Shown: positions 25,087 through 36,494 of the stretch, piece after piece
Position numbering within the stretch: position 1 is the first letter of the stretch
Layout: each line of letters starts with the position of its first letter
Assembly (NCBI GenBank): GCA_963693085.1
Contig: OY856413.1
Span: 745,763,056-745,827,055, forward strand
DNA length: 64,000 bases
Source: Alisma plantago-aquatica
Taxonomy: Eukaryota; Streptophyta; Magnoliopsida; Alismatales; Alismataceae
Direction: 5' to 3'
Notes under the pieces: generated by a model
The model's database searches: none
The model's input: the letters and a program-made list of their open reading frames with translations, nothing else
Told to the model about the DNA's origin: nothing
Position numbers and translations under genes: made by a program

Positions 25087-26011
25087 TGTTGGGAAAAAAT
25101 GGCAATACTCTGCAAGACTCAAGGCGTGAGATTTAACATGGAAAACTCTCCCCAAGTTAAGGAGAGTAAAACTACGGGGCAATACCGGTCAACAAGCACT
25201 ATGCAATCAAGAATTACAACTCACACTGCCCAGATTTAATCACCCCTAAATCCGAGTAGCTCCCCCCCACATGAGAACAAAGATAAGGAAGAAGAGAATC
25301 ACTCAAGGTGTACAAAATCTCTCTTAACTTTATCTCCTCACGACGCCATTGTCACTGTTGGGGATTGTTTGTTGCTGCTACGATCACTGATCGATCGTCT
25401 CCACCGGTGACAAGGTCGCCTACCTCATCGTTGTCTACGGTACTCGTTCTAGTTGGCTCCTCCAACTAGGATTTTGACACGCTGCTGCAAACTGAAAGCT
25501 CTCTCCGCCTGAGAGAGGGAGTGTGTGTCCTCCGCTGACCGGACAAACAACCGTCGTAGTCACAACACCAACAACTGCCACTGACTAATGTGCATCTTTC
25601 GCTCTCAGATCCGCATCCGCTGTCAATGCCCTTTGTTGTGTTGCCGACTACCAACCACTACTTTGCTTCAAGGCAAAGTCGTTGGCCCTCTCTTATCCAC
25701 AAGAGAACTCCACCTATTGTTCTTGTTCTACGGCTCTTCTACCACAGAAGGCACCAACAACGAACAACTGATGGGATGATCTCAATGGCCTCCCCCATAG
25801 TCTCTATTTATAGGCCTCCATAAATGTAGTTGCAACCAGGACTCCTAATCTAAATCCCAGTCTCACTCCTAGTCCAACCCCATGATGCACAAAGGGAACC
25901 ATCTTCTTGTTTCCTATTGGATTTGACTCGTACTAGGATTGGCAACACATGTCCAATTCCTTTTTAAGTCTCAATCCAATTCGGATGTGGGCCGGACTCC
26001 TATTCCCAACA
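25087..26011 (-). repeat. Copia LTR, left (3' LTR, 925 bp)
   Basis: It starts TGTTGGGAAAAAATGGCAAT and ends ...TATTCCCAACA on the plus strand. It pairs with 27,897-28,824, with about one difference in twenty over the first 130 bp that I compared by eye. The polypurine tract, minus strand ggaggggaagat, adjoins at 26,012-26,023. Confidence 0.9.
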
Positions 26012-26218
26012 ATCTTCCCCTCCGGCCCATAAGGGAGACGTTGTCTTCATCAATCATCCAAAGTATCTACTGGACTCCATCACCACCTGTGATGGGTTCC
26101 GATAGGTGGTCATTCTCCTCAAGCATGTCAGCATCCTATTGTTTTCATCCCTCCTCTTGAAGTCCCACCTGGACTTCACTTTATTCCCAAGCAACAGAGA
26201 AGAAGTATATTGTCCACA

Positions 26219-27859
26219 CTACTTCTCCCTCCATGCCCACACCTGGAAATTTGTTAGCTCCCCCTGACCGGTCAGTCGAGCCCTCTTAGATGAAAACCAT
26301 GTTTCTGGCCTTCTACAGTAAGCTTCAGAAACCTTCTTATGACGCTCCCCTTGTCGATGTAAGTCTACATCAAGAGTCTGATACTCCAGCCTAGGTGTAG
26401 CAACTACATATTCAATGTATTGCCCTCCTTCCTCACACGTGTGCTGTCTCGAGAAAGTATTTGGAGCGACCTTCTCTAACTGGGAGTCGTCACAATGCAT
26501 CTCCTGATGCATGTAGAAATCCACTTTTCTACCCTTTCTGACGTCATTGAGAGAATCACGCAACTCAGTCATGCAGTTATCTGTAGAACTTCCTCGTAGT
26601 CCTCTAGGATTCCGTCTTCTTTGAGATGGCTTTGACTTCTTCACTTCCTAAACCTTGTCTTTGTGCACTCTGAATGTGGTTTTATATAGATTGTAGCACA
26701 TTCTGCCTCGAGCTATCACCAAACACCCTTTTGTCACCTTGCACTTGCCTCCACCGAACTCGAGATGATATCCGTTCCAATCTAATAGAGAACTAGAAAT
26801 TACACTGAGTCTCAGATCTGGAAAATGACGAACATCCTTGAGTGTGACAATACACCCGATATCTATTTTGACACAGATATCACCAATTCTGATGATCTTT
26901 GAGTAGCTAGAATTCCCCATCCTCACATTGCCAAAGTTCCCTCTTCTGTATCTTATGAAGAACTTCTTGTGAGATGCAGCATGACACGTCGCTCCCGTGT
27001 CTATCGCCCACTCAACATCATCCTTGGTATTCGGGCACTACTCTTGGACTGTAAGCACTTCCTCTGCAATAACAACTGAATTGTTCTGCTCATCATCCTC
27101 TTGTTCTTTGGCGAGTTCTTGTGACACCCTCTTCCAGACCTTGCAGTCCTTCTTGAAGTGTCCAACTTTTCCACAAGAGTAACATTCTTTACCCCTTGTC
27201 TTCGACTTTCCGCGGTTAGAACCATGATTGCGACTCTGATTTCTTCCTCTGCCTCCAACGAGTAGAGTTGAACCTGAAGAATCATATATGGCACATTCCC
27301 TCTTACGGATGTCTTCACTCAGGATCAAATCCTGAATATCATCAAACTTTAGCTTTATGCTTCCTGATGAACTACTGACTACTGTCACAGTAGCAGACCA
27401 ACTTTCGGGCAAAGAGGAGAGTAGGATAAGAGCTTTAACTTCATCTTCGAACTTGATCTGCACAGAGTTGAGTTTCATGATTATGAAATTAAACTCGATG
27501 TGATCAGCTACAGAGGCTCCTTCGCTCATCTTCAGGTTGATCAAGTGACGCATCAAATATACCTTATTCACAGCAGTTAGCTTCTCGTACATATTTGATA
27601 GCATCTTCAGAAGTCCCGCAGTTGTCTTCTCGTTGGCAATGTTGAATGCAACATTTCATGCCAATGTCAACCTGACCACTCCAAGTATTTGACGATCAAG
27701 GAGCTCCCAGTCCTCCTGCTTCATGTGTTTAGGTTTAGTCCCCGCCAGAGGTTGATGTAGTTTCTTCTGGTACAGATAGTCTTCAATCTACATCTTCCAA
27801 AAGCCGAAGTCCTTGCCATCAAACTTGTCGATGCGCACTTTCCCGTCTTCAGACGTCAT
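26219..27859 (-). pseudogene. Copia gag-protease polyprotein, broken
   Basis: The minus-strand frame starts at 27,859 (MTSEDGKVRIDKFDG). It runs through a UBN2-type gag, a CCHC zinc knuckle (CYSCGKVGHFKKDC) near 27,180-27,140, and a retroviral-type aspartic protease with the active-site motif WAIDTGA at about 27,010. The protease body continues to 26,648 (DVRHFPDLRL, LVIARGRM). In-frame stops occur in gag (after FWKM and after RLTLA), before the protease (after LTVQE, 27,038) and after it (26,648). The tail to 26,219 resembles nothing I know and stands where integrase should begin. The protein would package RNA and mature the polyprotein, but this copy cannot make it whole. Confidence 0.82.
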
Positions 27860-27881
27860 TGTCACTTCCACTTCAACCTTG

Positions 27882-27894
27882 TGCTCTGATACCA
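27882..27894 (-). other. Copia primer-binding site (initiator tRNA-Met)
   Basis: The minus strand reads TGGTATCAGAGCA, two bases inside the 5' LTR. It fixes the direction of the element and the LTR edge at 27,897. Confidence 0.88.
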
Positions 27895-27896
27895 CT

Positions 27897-28824
27897 TGTT
27901 GGGAAAAAATGGCAATACTCTGTAAGACTCAAGGCGCGAGATTTAACATGGAAAACTCTCCCCAAGTTAAGGAGAGTAAAACCATGGGGCAATACCAGTC
28001 AACAAGCACTATGTAATCAAGAATTACAACTCACACCGCCCAGATTTAATCACCCCTAAATCCGAGTAGCTCCCCCCCATACGAGAACAAAGATAAGGAA
28101 GAAGAGAATCACACTCAAGGTGTACAAAATCTCTCTCTTAACTTTATCTCCTCATGACATCATTGTCGCTGTTGGGGATTGCTTGTTGCCACTATGATCG
28201 CTAATCGATCGTCTCCACCGGTGACAAGGTCACCTACCTCGTTGTTGCCTACGGTACTCGTTCTAGTTGGCTCCTCCAACTAGGATTTCGGCACGCTGCT
28301 GCAAACTGAAAGCTCTCTCCGCCTGAGAGAGGGAGTGTGTGTCCTCTGCTGACCAGACAAACAACCGTCGTAGTCACAACACCAACAACCGCCACTAACT
28401 GATGTGCATCTTCCGCTCTCAAATCCCCCTCCGTTGTCAATGCCCTCTGTTGTGTTGCCGACTACCAACCGCTACTTTGCTTCAAGGCAAAGTCATTGGC
28501 CCTCTCTTATCCACAAGAGAGCTCCACCTGTTGTTCTTGTTCTACAGCTCTTCTACCACAGAAGGCGCCAACAACAAACAATTGATGGGATGATCCCAAT
28601 GGCCTCCCCCATGGTCTCTATTTATAGGCCTCCATGCACGTAGTTGCAACCAGGACTCCTAATCCAAATCCCAGTCTCACTCCTAGCCAACTCCATGATG
28701 CACAAAGGGAACCATCTTCTTGTTTCCTATTGGATTTGACTCATACTAGGATTGGCAACACATGTCCAATTCCTTTTTAAGTCCCAATCCAATTCGGATG
28801 TGGGCCGGACTCCTATTCCCAACA
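27897..28824 (-). repeat. Copia LTR, right (5' LTR, 928 bp)
   Basis: This is the partner of 25,087-26,011 with the same ends. Both LTRs contain short mirrored open frames (for example around 25,588 and 28,402) that are not real genes. Confidence 0.9.
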
Positions 28825-29515
28825 ATGACATAGAGGGAATGATAAGGGACGATTTGGGATTGCCTCAAAGTTTTGTCCCTCTAATTGAGAAAATGTATGA
28901 CACTTATGAGACTGAGTTGAGTGCTCAAGTTGCTACTTTTTCTAAGCTGATGAAAGATATTGAGAAGACACTTTATGAAGGTTGCATAGGATTCTCAAAA
29001 TTGCCTTTCACAATGTCATTGTTGCAACTGAAAGGCATTCACAGAATGAGCAATAAGTCTTTTAATCTTCTTGTTATCAAAGGCATTCAAGGGTTGTTGA
29101 ATCCCTAAATCCTTTTATGAAGCAAGAAAGTATCTAACTAATTTGGGTGTGGACTATATGAAAATAGATGGTTGTTCCAACCAGCATGTTGTTTTCGACA
29201 GATCATAAGAATGATGATAATTGTTCAAGATGTGGCTCGTATAGATGGAAATACACCTTTACTAACAATGTAACTCATGACAAGTCTGCTAAAAGTAGGA
29301 GGAGGTTTAAGTTGGTGAAAAAGGTTGTTGTTAAGTCTTTGTGGTACTTTCCACTAATATTAACACTGAAGCGACTGTAAATGTCCCATAAAACAACTTT
29401 AAAGATGAGATGGCATAAGGAGAAATGTATTAATGATGATAGGTTGAGGCACCCAGCTGATGCTGAAGAATGAAAAAGATTTGATGAAATGCATCCATTT
29501 TTTTCAATTTTCTAA
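28825..29515 (+). pseudogene. CACTA (En/Spm) transposase tnp2, continuation
   Basis: This continues the frame broken at 25,086. Recognisable tnp2 features in order are a GMIRDDLG segment, FSKLMKD, LYEGCIGFSKLPF, NKSFNLL, YLTNLGVDYMKIDGC, a CSRCGSYRWK zinc-type motif, YFPLILTLKRL, MSHKTTLKMRWH and LRHPAD with FDEMHPFF. These match the front half of the plant tnp2 domain. The frame has several stops and shifts (after GLLNP, VVFDRS and LKRL). It ends where a Copia RNase H remnant begins, so the second half of tnp2 is missing. The product would have been the DNA transposase of an En/Spm element. Confidence 0.8.
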
Positions 29516-29564
29516 ATCTGGCAAATTGGTTATCATTTTTAGGCATTTTGATATGCCTAAAATT

Positions 29565-29920
29565 GTTGGATTTCTCATAGTGTACCTTGGTTTAAAAAGA
29601 AATTATATTTTGTAGTAGTAACAACAATAGAAGTTAAAGGCATTATTTTTAGAATTTGTTGTGCTAAAAATATTTCAATGAGAAATGTTCTGAGCGAGTT
29701 CTACACAAAATTAACACCCACATACATGTATTATGATATCATAAGGGCAAATAGTATGATGAAAAATTACATATTGCATATTTATGCTAAGAATATTGAT
29801 GTTAAACATCATTTTCTTCTTGATCATTGTCAGAAAACTCAAATTCACGTTGAACATATGAACACTAAAATCAACAGTGGATATATAAATAAATTCATTG
29901 CTTGTGGAAATGTTTTATAG
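29565..29920 (+). pseudogene. Copia RNase H remnant
   Basis: The plus-strand translation gives VVTTIEVKGIIFRICC, followed by MRNVLSEF..LTPTYMYYD and KNIDVKHHFLLDHCQK..IHVEHMNT. This is the pattern of the C-terminal Copia RNase H (ALSTTEAEY, then ..YCDN, then RTKHIDIRHHF..., then VSTE). A frameshift lies near 29,615, and the normal ending LADIFTKPL is degraded. It abuts the truncated CACTA transposase directly. It does not belong to the Copia element at 25,087-28,824, which is on the other strand and lacks this domain. Confidence 0.7.
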
Positions 29921-30125
29921 TATTAAAGATAAGTTGCTAAACAGATCATTGCATTGTCATTGGTTATATATATTTGTAATATATGTGATATATCATTATA
30001 AATTGACTATACACATTCATTCAAAATCATTAACCATAGAATTTTCACGATCACTAAAAATTTACTACACATTTACACATATATATTTCAAAATCATATT
30101 ATGCCAAAATGTGCTCATATTATAC

Positions 30126-30177
30126 ATCATCATCATCACCAACTAATCCTCAATCCCAACTATGTTGGGGTCGGCTA
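30126..30177 (-). mobile_element. 5'-truncated RTE LINE tail with 12-bp target duplication
   Basis: The minus strand is the last 50 bases of the RTE family seen at 54,821, with the hairpin CCCAACATAGTTGGG and a GAT-type tail. The 12-bp duplication ctcatattatac flanks it at 30,114-30,125 and 30,178-30,189. Confidence 0.8.
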
Positions 30178-30189
30178 CTCATATTATAC

Positions 30190-30797
30190 ACAAATGTAAA
30201 ATGTTATTTTCTCAAATTGAAGAAAAAAATAAATTTTCATAGTTATTGACATTATAAATTTTATATTCATTATTTACTAGAACTTTTTCAGATAAGCTTT
30301 ATATTAAGTATAGATATAGACTTGTGCACCATAAGTTTTTATTTTAAAGATGTTACTCACAATTTTAATATTTTATGATATCAGTTTTTAAGTCGAAGTA
30401 TGAAGTTGACTGCAAGGCTTTCACTCAAAGGTGCTTGACCATGAGACTTTCTGGATAAGGACAGCCAAAGAACATTTTAATCCATAATAGCAATATATTT
30501 TATCATATGGACTATAGGTCGATATTGGACTTTGACAAAATTATTGTAGATATTCTATACCGAACAACAATGACCTTTACTTCACACATGCCACTTCTAC
30601 TATTGCATACATTTCTCAAGCTAGAAGTGAAACTATTCTCCATGTTTTCCCCCATAGTCACAAATTTGGAATTTGGGATGCGTACAACCAAGTAGAAAAA
30701 TTCGAAAATCAGGAATTATGTGGAAAATTCAGATAAAAATCGGTCAACGTGGTAAAAGTTTGTTTCACTATTCAGAAAAAAGTCAGCATTAAAGCGG

Positions 30798-30836
<39 letters not shown>

Positions 30837-32760
30837 CACATACAAATATATATATACACCCACACATATAATGATTGAATTGGAAGAAGGGGAAGAAGTG
30901 GGAGCAGCAAGCAGCAGATCATAAATAAGGGAAGAATGGGGGAGAATGAAGGAGAGATGGAGCATATATGTAGAATGTTGAGGGTTACTCCTCTTACTGT
31001 GTCGAGGGATAGAGGAGGAAGGTTGGACGATTTAGTGGAATCATGCTACAAGTTAAAAATGACGTGGAAAAATTAAATGTTAAGCAAAAGTACATAACTA
31101 TTTAAAAGGCAAAAAAATGTATTAAATGTATTTAAAACGCAATACGCGAATAAAATGTGAATTAAACATGCTTAAAACATATTATTCAGTTTGGAATTTA
31201 AAACGTCCATCATATACGACACGTGAATAATACACATTTTAAATGTGTCTTTTTATAAATAAAAAAGCGGAGTATACTGTGATTATGTTTTCCTCTAGTA
31301 TTTGTGGGGCAATTCTAATTCTTTTTTGTGGCTATTTTCTTCCTTCCTATACATTTTGAGAGAAAATAGCTTCAAATTATGTTTGTCCCACCAAGAAGGG
31401 TCCTCGTGAGAAGAAGTTTGCATCCACCTTCATTGACATAGGAAGAGTTAATTTCTGATGAAATGGAGCATTACACCGAGCATCGCTTCTGCAATCCCGT
31501 TCTACAACATCCCAGAAACATCTATTCCATCAGTTACATCGACACCATGGGACACTTCAAGTTCCAATACATGGAGGATACAATCCGTCTAGCTAGACTT
31601 TCTTGGTCAAATAATGCATCTTGCATGAGTTTAGAAATGATATGGCCTTGAATTCTACGACTGTGGATAGTTCTCATCTAGGTTGACATATAATTGTATA
31701 ACTAGTTAATATGATACTTTTTTGTATGAATAAATTACTTCAATTTTTTAGTTATTACAATGAGTTTGCTAGAGTGATGTGTTACTCTTGATCAATTATC
31801 ATAAAATTTAGTATGGTTCGGAATCAATATACCACAAGCAAGGGAATCAAACATGTTGTTTGAACTAATTGAAAAATCATGGACATGATATGAATTCTTC
31901 CCTTTTTTATCGACAAGTAAACACACACGTACACATGCACGTGTTAAATTAAAAGTGTTGAATTTGTATTTGACGATCATTAAAATTAAAATTGTAACAC
32001 CAAATAAAATTATTTATTAAATTCATTCATATATTCTAAAAAACATTTTTAATTAAATAAAGTTAATATATTTAAGAATAGTCAATAATCTATGATGAGT
32101 TTTCATTGTCATATAACATTATTATGTGAAGATATTGCATTGTTAGTGTGACATGACATTAATGTAATGAAAACAACCAAAATTGACATAAAATATAATA
32201 CTTGTAATTATCATGTGCAAATGTTAAGTTAGAGTTATGTTGTACTCACAAATTCTTATTGTATCGACTAATAATGACTATCACTCAATAAAAATACATT
32301 TACATGACAAATCTAATGGAGTGTATTTGTTTTAAACTTTCAAGCTTAGATAACAAACATTGATTACATATTAGTCATCATAAAAATAAATCTATACTTT
32401 ATCAGAAGCGAAAGGTTTGTCACTATACATCATTTTTCAAAGGAGTATTTCTAGATGTATACATAAAGAAGCTCATTGTTCATTTTCATATGATGATGAT
32501 ATATGCTTACATTTGTTGGACAAAAATAGCTAAATGAATAATTTGCTATATTTCATCGAATCAAATAAATATAGATTTACTAACCTAATTTTATTTAAAA
32601 AATCATAATTCATGTTTTGGTAATTTAATCATAAATCTTTTAACTTTTTGTTTCTTTCACATGTAATATGAATGTAATCAACAATTATATTTAAAATATT
32701 AAAATTCAATTATTGTAAATGTATCAGGTGTATCATTGTATTATTTTCTTATCCTTTTAT
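30190..32760. other. Stretch with no recognisable gene
   Basis: This is AT-rich intergenic DNA. It includes an (AT)n run at about 30,799-30,835. The small frames at 30,507-30,695 and 31,463-31,651 show no domain I recognise. Confidence 0.5.
30799..30835. repeat. (AT)n microsatellite
   Basis: An uninterrupted AT dinucleotide run, followed by shorter AT-rich stretches to about 30,855. Confidence 0.9.
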
Positions 32761-32764
32761 AATT

Positions 32765-34015
32765 TATAAAGTACACTCTAAATGAGATAAATATGACTTT
32801 TTTACAATAAAATTTTAAAAACATAAAAAATAAAAATAAAAATAGCATTGAATGTGGATATTAGAGAGAAGTTTATCATGGAGAGTGGAGGGATCTTACT
32901 CGCATTGTAATACAATTGGCCAAAATTAAGGAAGAAAATAAATGACAAGGTTCATGATTTGTGGGAAAGAAACGGGAGGAGAATAGAGCATTTGTTATAT
33001 GGAATGTATTTAATTTCCGAATGACTGCGATAAAGGGAGTTGAAACGTGAAACGACAAGAGAAATAGGAGTTGTTAGGGATATGATTGGGATGGGTGAGA
33101 TTGCTTCGATATAAATGACAATAATGTTTAGTTAAAACATTAAAAGTCACATACTATAAAATATCGACGCTTCATTCTATTATTTTATTTTTACTATTTT
33201 AATATTTTTAAAGTATGCTCTAAATGTATTAAATATTTTTACTAATGAAATTTTTAAAAAGATATAAAAAAGAAAAATAAAAAATAGCATTGAATGCAGA
33301 TATTGGAGAAAAGTCTATCATGGCCAGTGGAAGGATCTGACTCGCATTGGAATGCAATCGGCCAGAATTAATAAGGAAAATGAATGACAAAGTTATTGAT
33401 TATTGGGAAAGAAATGGAAACAGTTTGACTGGGATAAAAATAGTCGGAACACGAAAAGACAAGAGATAAAATTAGAATGGGTGGGATTGCTTCAACACAA
33501 ATGATAACAGTATGTATTGTTTAACAAAAATATATTTACACAAGGAATTTTTTCCAAACCTAATGGAAGTTTCATTAAATGATCAATCATACTGAAGTGT
33601 ATTTATTTTTAAATGCTCTAAATGTGTTTAATATTTTTACTAATGAAATTTTTAAAAAGATACGAAAAAGAAAAATTTCAAAAAAATAGCATTGAATGCA
33701 GATATTGGAGAAAAGTCTATCATGGCCAGTGGAAGGATCTGACTCGCATTGGAATGCAATTGGCCAGAATTAATAAGGAAAAAGAATGACAAAGTTGTTG
33801 ATTATTGGGAAAGAAACGAAACAGTTTGACTGGGATAAAAATAATCGGAACACGAAAAGACAAGAGATAAATTAGAATGGGTGGGATTGCTTCAACACAA
33901 ACGATAACAGTATGTATTATTTAACAAAAATATATATACACAAGGAATTTTTTCCAAACCTAATGGAAGTTTCATTAAATGATCAATCATACTGAAGTGT
34001 ATTTATTTTTAAAAT
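32765..34015. repeat. 395-bp tandem repeat, two close copies and one diverged copy
   Basis: Copies start with gctctaaatgt near 33,217 and 33,611. They share gcattgaatgcagatattgg, tctatcatggccagtgg, gactcgcattggaatgcaat and gtgggattgcttcaacacaa. A third, more diverged copy begins near 32,770 (gcattgaatgtggatattag, actcgcattgtaatacaatt). There is no coding potential. Confidence 0.85.
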
Positions 34016-34341
34016 TCCAAAGATTAAAAAATGGAAGTAGTTTAACTTATATTCATCAAAAAATATATTTTTTTGTATGAGAAATTAAATTTCACTACAC
34101 ATTAAATTTCTAAAAGGGAACATTTAATTGTGGTTGGCCAAAATTAGTGAGAAAAATAAACAATATGATTGCTGATTAGCAGAAAAAGGAAAAAGAATAG
34201 AACATTCGGTTATATGAATTTGTCTCTATGCATCAGATAGAAACATAGTTTCCATATCAAGTCATTGCAGGACCATGTAAAGCGGAGCGAGAAGATGATG
34301 ATGAAGAATTATCGTCTGTGTTGCAGAATAAGTCATGCTAA

Positions 34342-34842
34342 GGGCACGTTTGGTTTATTGGATTTGGATGGATTGGATCATATTCTTTACTCCAACATTA
34401 GAAATATTAGGTTTGTCTAGCCGGAGTTAGAAAAGTATGGAATCCTATATTTTTTGACCACATAGGAAGTGATGGATTCTTGTTTACATCTCAAAAGTGG
34501 TGGACGTTGTTGTACAGTTGTTTACTCGGTCATGCCTTTTGTGTTGGCTTCTATCCTGATCGAAAGGTAACCGACAAATCTACTTTTTTTCCCTATCAAT
34601 ACCCACAGCTGGCCGTTTCACGATCACACAAAAGCTCTTAAAACTTCCTACGATCCATTTATATATGCTTCATCCTATTTATTGTCGGTCGTCGTTGGTC
34701 ATTCAGTCTGTGAATATACAGCACAACCAAACTTATATTATTAGTTTACAGCATTTGACAAAACTAAGAGCTCTTAAAACCTGGATGACCAAAGTATTGG
34801 ATTCTCTATAATCCAGATGAGTACATCAAACCAAACGTCCCC
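34342..34842. mobile_element. Harbinger/Tourist-type MITE (501 bp)
   Basis: The left end GGGCACGTTTGGTTT and the right end, read on the other strand, GGGGACGTTTGGTTT form terminal inverted repeats with one mismatch in 15. TAA flanks both sides (34,339-34,341 and 34,843-34,845), the 3-bp TWA duplication expected of PIF/Harbinger elements. There is no open frame, so it is non-autonomous. Confidence 0.72.
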
Positions 34843-34949
34843 TAAGAGAAGGTCATATATGAAAAAATATGCATGTCCAATAGCTAAAGACAATATTGTT
34901 GCTAGACTGATCATTCGATAAAATATTGATCATTTGATAAGTTGTACTT

Positions 34950-35870
34950 CTCATGAAAGGTCCCTTGCCACATCGTAAGTTAGTCTTTTAGGTGTGAATG
35001 TAACTGGAAAGAATGTGACAAAGTAGGAGAAAAAATTGGGTGTGGATATATATGGGAAGGGAGGGAGAGTGGAGATTACTGAGGGAGATGTTGGAAACAT
35101 CGTGGGAGAGTGAGGATAAGGAGGAAGAGTCGTGGAAAGAGTCAAAATGAAACGAAAGTTGTTAGGCTAGAGGGGAGAGAGAATAGTTTGTTACTCGATA
35201 ATGAGAAAGTTTTTCTTCTTGTAGAAAAGTAGTAGAGGGTTAAGAGACGATCTTGTTGGGGTGAGGAGGAAGGGAGGAAGAGATGGAATTGAATTAAGGG
35301 AGTAAATGTGAGAGAAGAGAGGAAGAGTCACCTAAGGAGTCAAAAAGAAATAGACATTGTAATTAAAGGGATAAATGTGAGAAAAGAGAGAAACACTCAT
35401 GGAAGGAGTAAAAAAAGAACAGATTTTGTTGGGGTGAGGAGGGAGGAAGAGAGAGAGTGAATGGAAGGTTGTAGAAATTATCGGGAGAGTGTGGTTGAAG
35501 AGGATTAGCAAGGGGCGTATTGTGGAGATGAACATGGCAAGAATGAGAAGCAATTTTTGACAGAATAATTATTTTAGTTTAAATTGGCAACTAAATAAGG
35601 GAGTGGAAAATGTGGAGTTGGGAACCATGGGAAGATAGTATTGGGGGGTTATTGGAGAAGGGGTGTATATTGTGGGAGATGAGGGCCGTGAGAGTAGGAA
35701 GTGATTACTATTGAGTTAATGAGTGCGTAAGCGGAGGGTGGAACTCTGTTACCTTTTGAGACATTTGTAAGATAAACATAGTGGTATAAGAGAGATAATA
35801 ATAGTGGGAAAGTGAATTGAAGAAGTGTTAGGAATGTGGTGAGAGAGTGGGGAGACATTATGAACGAGAT
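34950..35870. repeat. Purine-rich low-complexity tract
   Basis: The plus strand is dominated by A and G for about 0.9 kb, with imprecise repeats of phrases such as gttggggtgaggagg and aaatgtgagagaagagagg. The minus-strand frames here (for example 35,332-35,553) are Ser/Leu/Pro-rich products of this bias and are not genes. Confidence 0.65.
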
Positions 35871-36494
35871 ATTTATTTTTTATTTAGTTTTGAGGATGAG
35901 TGCATTACAAGCAATTAAAATAGGAAAAAAGTGAGAAAAACATAAGTACAGATAGAATGAAGAAGAGAACACCAACTCAAAATGATGGCTTCTGATTGAT
36001 CAAAGAGGTTTGAATGACTGATTTGTAAACAAACAGAAAAACTCCCTCTTTTTATAATAGTTTAGATAAGGATGATTAGATAATTTATAATAGCATGACC
36101 AATGTAATAACAAACATGGTACTTTTGAGTAAGTTCTATAAAAACGCATTATTTGCTTCATCTTTGCGCCAACGATGTTTTCTGTAATATAAGTGTGACT
36201 TCTTCAACGATACAATGGCACGACTGTTCTCGGTAATCTGTATGGACACATGGATTTAATCACGCAGATGATGACTGAAATCTGCTGGATTAGTACACAT
36301 TGAGAAAAGAGATATTTTTTTTTTTTGGAAGTGGGGAATTTCACCCCTGTCCAAGTTAGCAGGAGAGACCATCTGAACTAGTTGACAAGTGCTAGAAATC
36401 ATAAACCATAAGTATAAATACTTGCCAAGGAGTGAGACTGTATAAGGCATATAAAAATCATCCGTCCGTTTCTGTCTGTAGCATGATTGTGATA

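Larger units (their letters stand above)
25087..28824 (-). mobile_element. Copia retrotransposon, deletion derivative, nested in the CACTA transposase
   Basis: Two LTRs (25,087-26,011 and 27,897-28,824) enclose 1.9 kb. On the minus strand the order is LTR, PBS (27,894-27,882), gag, zinc knuckle, protease, a short tail, PPT (about 26,025-26,012) and LTR. Integrase, reverse transcriptase and RNase H are missing, so it could only have moved with help from another element. The ends are TGTTGGG and CCCAACA. The bases next to the element (ctcatt on the left, atgac on the right) do not form a clear 5-bp duplication, although the interrupted CACTA reading frame proves insertion. Confidence 0.88.

Noticed and set aside
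29565..29582. Right terminus of the CACTA element (ctcatagtg, read as CACTATGAG on the other strand)
   Set aside because: The words fall inside a Copia RNase H reading frame, and the 3-bp flank does not match the left candidate (TGA against TAC).
35332..35858. Minus-strand Ser/Leu/Pro-rich proteins
   Set aside because: They are products of a purine-rich tract on the other strand, with low complexity and no domain.
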